Origin: Cyanobacteria bacterium NC_groundwater_1444_Ag_S-0.65um_54_12
GTDB taxonomy: Bacteria; Cyanobacteriota; Sericytochromatia; S15B-MN24; VGJW01
Assembly: GCA_016267585.1 (NCBI GenBank)
Contig: JACQUT010000123.1
Span: forward strand, 1-6,062
DNA length: 6,062 bases
Reading direction: 5' to 3'
The notes under the pieces were generated by a model. The model was given only the letters and a program-made list of their open reading frames with translations. It did no database searches and was not told the DNA's origin. A program made the translations under genes and the position numbers. Positions 4,965 through 6,062 of the stretch are shown here, one piece after another (within the stretch, counting starts at the first letter, position 1; each line of letters begins with the position of its first letter).

Positions 4965-6062
4965 ATGAATGTCATGCCAGTCAAGGGTTTGGTGCATAAG
5001 CTGGCGCGCGGTGGGGTGTTGGTAGAAACCTCGGCAGGCCCGCTTCAATTCGGAGCGGTTCCCGAGACGATCAAGGACACCATGCTCACAGCTGGTGGGG
5101 TACCGGCCATTTACGTGGTGGGCGATCGTCTTTTTTCTACCAAACATGGGATCAGCTTGGCCGATCTGGAATTCCCCATTTATTTCAATTTTTTTGCGCA
5201 AAGACGTAAGACCATTTGTGTTTGCCAGCCCAGCCAAAAGCGCGTGATCGCTGCCATAATGCGCGAAGCCGTCCTTGGTCCACGCAAAGTGGATGTCAGT
5301 ACCGAAATTGCTGCCGGACCCGTTCCTAAACTGGCTGACGAAATAGCCTATTTCCGTAGAAACCCCTTAGCGGGTAACCCTTTGGAGTTCGAGGACATGC
5401 TCGAATTCCTGCTCTTCGATCGAACCGGCAGAGCCAAGCTTGCCGGAGTCGAGATTCAGCGCGGATCAGATGGACAATTTTCAGTCAAAGATTCGGGCGA
5501 ATTAATCGCTCAATTCCCGATGGAATTGCCTGTTCCTGCTGCTCTAGAGGAAACCCATGTCAGGGTAGCGCCCTTCCATCCCCCCGCCTTCGGAATTACT
5601 TTCATCGGCACTGGCCATGGTTTCGATCCCAATACCATGACCAGTGGTTTCGTGATATGGGTAAATCACCGGGGCATTTTGGTGGATCCGCCGGTAAATA
5701 GCACCGAATGGTTCAAGAAAGAGGAGATCAACCCCAAGCTTATTGATGCGATCATACTCACTCATTGCCATGCGGATCACGATGGCGGGACGTTGCAAAA
5801 AATCCTTTCCGAAGGGCGAATAAAAGTATATACAACTCCCACCATCATGGGGAGCTTTGTGCACAAATATCGCCAACTAGTCGGATTAAGCCGGAGGCAC
5901 TTTGACGCACTATTTGATTTCGTGCCAATTAGCATTTGTGAGCCGATTCGCATACATGGTGGGGAATTTTATTTCCATTACACCTTACACTCGATTCCTT
6001 GCGTGGGTTTCGAAGTATTCTGGGGAGGAAAATCCTTCGTTTATACCTCAGATACGCTATAT
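4965..6062 (+). CDS. Metallo-beta-lactamase-fold protein resembling cAMP/cGMP-dependent cyclic nucleotide phosphodiesterase, partial (3' end outside window)
   Basis: The frame has no stop up to the window edge, giving 366 residues from ATG 4965. It is also open upstream to GTG 4842, which would add 41 residues. The N-terminal part has GGVLVET, PLQFG, PETIKDTM and EFPIYFNFF, a pattern I recall from the Bd1971-type phosphodiesterases, which place a metallo-beta-lactamase domain before a cyclic nucleotide-binding domain. The metal-binding motif THCHADHDGG is clear, with His267, His269, Asp271 and His272. Further probable ligands are His342 in LHSIPCVGF and Asp363 in YTSD. By family knowledge it would hydrolyse cAMP or cGMP in the cytoplasm and be activated by the same nucleotides; the sensor domain would lie beyond the window and is not seen. 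It follows the ATPase gene by 123 bases on the same strand, so co-transcription is possible. The fold is certain; the substrate assignment is from recalled similarity. Confidence 0.72.
   Translation, partial: MNVMPVKGLVHKLARGGVLVETSAGPLQFGAVPETIKDTMLTAGGVPAIYVVGDRLFSTKHGISLADLEFPIYFNFFAQRRKTICVCQPSQKRVIAAIMREAVLGPRKVDVSTEIAAGPVPKLADEIAYFRRNPLAGNPLEFEDMLEFLLFDRTGRAKLAGVEIQRGSDGQFSVKDSGELIAQFPMELPVPAALEETHVRVAPFHPPAFGITFIGTGHGFDPNTMTSGFVIWVNHRGILVDPPVNSTEWFKKEEINPKLIDAIILTHCHADHDGGTLQKILSEGRIKVYTTPTIMGSFVHKYRQLVGLSRRHFDALFDFVPISICEPIRIHGGEFYFHYTLHSIPCVGFEVFWGGKSFVYTSDTLY

Noticed and set aside
4821..5237. Minus-strand open frame of 138 codons over the structured element and the phosphodiesterase N-terminus
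   Set aside because: It is antisense to a conserved coding region and shows no domain signature.
5544..5876. Minus-strand open frame of 110 codons
   Set aside because: It is antisense to the HxHxDH metal-binding region of a clear metallo-beta-lactamase-fold gene.
1..6062. CRISPR arrays, tRNA or rRNA genes, insertion sequences
   Set aside because: No spaced direct repeats, cloverleaf structure, rRNA-like sequence or transposase motif was seen.

Overview
The window looks like a piece of a cyanobacterial chromosome. The main evidence is four perfect copies of the octamer GCGATCGC (the HIP1 element, strongly over-represented in many cyanobacteria) in 6 kb, where about 0.1 would be expected by chance at balanced base composition. 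The genus cannot be told from the sequence. All genes that I can support lie on the + strand; the minus-strand open frames look like shadows.

Layout. Positions 2-1240 hold the C-terminal part of a site-specific DNA methyltransferase whose catalytic half lies upstream of the window. Six bases later, 1247-3964 encodes its partner, a type III-like restriction subunit with a complete superfamily 2 helicase motor and a C-terminal PD-(D/E)xK nuclease region. The helicase motifs are all intact. The E-x-K half of the nuclease motif has been replaced by A-V-E, so the pair may modify and translocate without cutting. A 112-base spacer (3965-4076) follows. It has a weak terminator-like hairpin just before it and three copies of a 7-base word that allow two mutually exclusive hairpins. 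Next is a polar amino acid (GlnQ-like) ABC transporter ATPase, 4077-4841. Its only well-placed start is a CTG codon behind a strong Shine-Dalgarno sequence. No permease or binding protein gene is next to it.

The end of the ATPase gene and the following gap contain a GC-rich, 125-base element (4813-4937) closed by a perfect 16-bp inverted repeat with small hairpins inside; I cannot assign it to a known RNA class. Downstream, from 4965 to the window edge, an open frame with no stop in the window encodes a metallo-beta-lactamase-fold protein. It resembles the cAMP/cGMP-dependent cyclic nucleotide phosphodiesterases (Bd1971 type), and the end of the gene is outside the window.

How the genes relate. 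The methyltransferase and restriction genes clearly form one defence operon. The ATPase and the phosphodiesterase are close and co-oriented and may be co-transcribed, but a functional link between nutrient uptake and cyclic nucleotide turnover is only inference. The most interesting signals are the altered nuclease site, the CTG start with its possibly switching leader, and the unexplained structured element.
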